Shown here: one piece after another, positions 15,201 to 15,625 of the stretch
How positions within the stretch are numbered: the stretch's first letter is position 1
Layout of the letters: every line of letters starts with the position of its first letter
NCBI GenBank assembly: GCA_031256095.1
Contig: JAIRRG010000169.1
Location: forward strand, 1 to 15,625
Source of the DNA: Desulfobulbaceae bacterium
GTDB lineage: Bacteria > Desulfobacterota > Desulfobulbia > Desulfobulbales > Desulfocapsaceae
Direction of reading: 5' to 3'
DNA length: 15,625 bases
Made by a program: the position numbers and the translations under genes
The notes under the pieces: generated by a model
What the model was told of the DNA's origin: nothing
The model's database searches: none
What the model saw: the letters and a program-made list of their open reading frames with translations, nothing else

Positions 15201-15533
15201 CTCGTCAGGAACAATGACGCCGCCGCCGCCGCCAAAGACTTTGATATGGGAAGCGGCCCGTTCCTTCAAGAGGTCGATCATGTATTTGAAAGATTCAACA
15301 TGGCCGCCCTGATAGCTGGTCATGGCGATGCCCTGGGCGTCTTCCTGGATGGCGGCGTCAACCAATTCCTGCACGGAACGATGATGGGCCAGATGCACCA
15401 CCTCGACCCCGGTATCCTGGAGAATCCGGCGCATGATGTTGATCGAGGCGTCATGACCATCAAACAACGAAGTGGCCGTGATCACCCGGACGTTATGCTT
15501 CGGCTTGTAGACTTCTTGAATCGCTGTCGTCAC
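12228..15533 (-). CDS. icmF: IcmF: fused isobutyryl-CoA mutase with G-protein chaperone
   Basis: The 1101-residue product is a single-chain adenosylcobalamin mutase with its own GTPase chaperone. In order: a B12-binding domain (about 14-140; His27 in DGHDAS as the cobalt ligand); a MeaB-like G domain (about 210-420) with Walker A GFTGTGGAGKSS, ETAGIGQGDSQ and NKFEKRG; a linker; and the TIM-barrel mutase domain (about 570 to the end). Phe604 (RMFAGEG) stands where methylmalonyl-CoA mutase has Tyr, and Gln748 (DQGQNT) where it has Arg. This Phe/Gln pair marks isobutyryl-/n-butyryl-CoA mutases, so the likely reaction is isobutyryl-CoA to butyryl-CoA; related acids such as pivalyl-CoA are possible. 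Length matches IcmF (about 1090). The start is GTG with GGAGGAAGT five or so bases before. A small GGCGG/CCGCC stem lies at 15552-15564 in the leader. Confidence 0.94.
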   Translation of the reverse strand: MTTAIQEVYKPKHNVRVITATSLFDGHDASINIMRRILQDTGVEVVHLAHHRSVQELVDAAIQEDAQGIAMTSYQGGHVESFKYMIDLLKERAASHIKVFGGGGGVIVPDEIKDLEAYGVCKIYSPEDGAMLGLQGMINHLVSQIDFSTLPYHTLNTDKLNADNFSEVSGFITAVQQAKAEAKTEAKAGKGENLAALMARLKPLIDRHNPPVIGFTGTGGAGKSSLTDEILLRFLHDIDGIRIAVICCDPSRRKSGGALLGDRIRMNAIGASSRIYMRSLATRDSSTEVAEALPEAVAVAKAAGFDLIFAETAGIGQGDSQITDVADISMYVMTSEFGAASQLEKIDMLDYADIIVVNKFEKRGGEDALRDIRKQVKRNRKIFDAKDEDLPVYGTIASKFNDDGVTALYHGLIDTLAVKTKLKLTSKLPRPAGKTSSSKTIVIPGERVRYLAEISESVRKYHKTTVQQAAALRRKKHLLTAAEIIRETRPDGNEEAMATLFNLADTLGPQVMPETEKLAASWMEVKKQYSGNDYIYTVRGKEIRVPLYTESLAHSKIPKISLPRFHDEGDIYSWLRRENLPGFFPYTGGVFPLKRTGEDPTRMFAGEGGPAQTNRRFKLVSANYAAKRLSTAFDSATLYGWDPDLRPDIYGKIGTSGVSICTLDDMKVLYGGFDLCLPTTSVSMTINGPAPIILAMFMNTAIDQQLDKFREEKGRAAEPAEEADIRAGVLKNVRGTVQADILKEDQGQNTCIFSIDFALRMMGDIQEYFVANQVGNFYSVSISGYHIAEAGANPITQLALTLSNGFTYVEYYLARGLHIDQIAPNLSFFFSNGMDPEYTVIGRVARRIWAVAMRDKYGANKESQRLKYHIQTSGRSLHSQEIQFNDIRTTLQALCAIYDNCNSLHTNAFDEAITTPSGESVRRALAIQLIINREWGLAKNENMNQGSFIVDDLTDLVEEAVLALFDQITERGGVLGAMETGFQRGKIQEESIYYEHLKHTGDYPIIGVNTFRNPEHDAVAETARLELARATDEEKQSQLARLADFQKRHTSEAPAALRRLKEVALSGGNIFAEMMDTVRHCSLGQITGALYEVGGKYRRNM

Positions 15534-15625
15534 ACTTCCTCCTCACTGAGTGGCGGGGGCCGCCGTCAAATAATAAAAAAATAAAATAAGGGAACATCTA
15601 TTTAACTGTCGTTGCGAGGAACGAA
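15534..15625. other. icmF upstream region with A/T-rich stretch and possible dispersed-repeat edge
   Basis: After the ribosome site and a small GC stem (15552-15564) comes a run of A and T (15566-15590) that could hold the icmF promoter on the minus strand, though no clear -35/-10 pair stands out. The last bases, GTCGTTGCGAGGAACGAA, resemble the edge of the GTCATTGCGAGGAGCGAAGC-type repeats scattered in many bacterial genomes. The window ends before this can be judged. Confidence 0.3.

Noticed and set aside
1..15625. CRISPR array, toxin-antitoxin pair, retron, defence island or phage genes
   Set aside because: No regular spaced repeats, reverse transcriptase, nuclease-helicase or structural phage genes appear. 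The only short tandem repeat is the two-copy block at 7315-7417.

Overview
The window looks like a chromosomal stretch of a Gram-negative, moderately GC-rich bacterium. Evidence for this is an outer-membrane beta-barrel with a Sec signal peptide, a lipoprotein with a lipobox, and a histidine kinase with a periplasmic sensor. A fused B12-dependent acyl-CoA mutase, an AMP-forming acyl-CoA ligase and a family III CoA-transferase/racemase, with IS200-type remnants resembling those of sulfate or iron reducers, make a Desulfobacterota-like (former Deltaproteobacteria) host my best guess. That is inference; no rRNA, tRNA or marker gene is present to settle it.

Region 1 (1-5000, all plus strand) looks like a transport/sensing island. 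It holds the C-terminal part of an MFS carrier, a NarL-type sensor histidine kinase with an ABC-type periplasmic binding domain, its intact response regulator, and a MetA_deg-like outer-membrane protein. The kinase is a clear pseudogene: about 320 bp of an internally deleted IS200/IS605 element sits in its sensor domain, and downstream there are at least three frame changes and an amber stop. The response regulator, which overlaps the kinase's 3' end, is intact.

Region 2 (4950-7420) is a junction zone. It holds decayed IS fragments (IS256-like N-terminus abutting an IS5-like C-terminus), then a two-domain PPK2 polyphosphate kinase on the minus strand, then a divergent intergenic region with an inverted repeat and a partial tandem duplication covering the translation start of a small alpha/beta hydrolase (plus strand).

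Region 3 (7915-15533, all minus strand) carries acyl-CoA metabolism: a CaiB/BaiF protein with the alpha-methylacyl-CoA racemase His/Asp pair, an unrecognised lipoprotein, a fatty acyl-CoA ligase, and a 1101-residue IcmF. The IcmF active-site positions read Phe and Gln, pointing to isobutyryl-/butyryl-CoA rather than methylmalonyl-CoA. Together these suggest activation and carbon-skeleton or stereochemical rearrangement of branched short/medium-chain acids. Gaps of 150-250 bp mean they need not be a single operon. A 90-bp degenerate copy of part of the acyl-CoA ligase gene lies between the racemase and lipoprotein genes, a sign of a lost paralogue or duplication.

I found no CRISPR array, RNA gene, phage module or convincing new defence system. 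The most notable items are the deleted IS200-like insertion inside the kinase, the orphaned regulator, the duplicated start region, the ligase gene relic, and a palindrome-rich spacer before icmF's 3' end.
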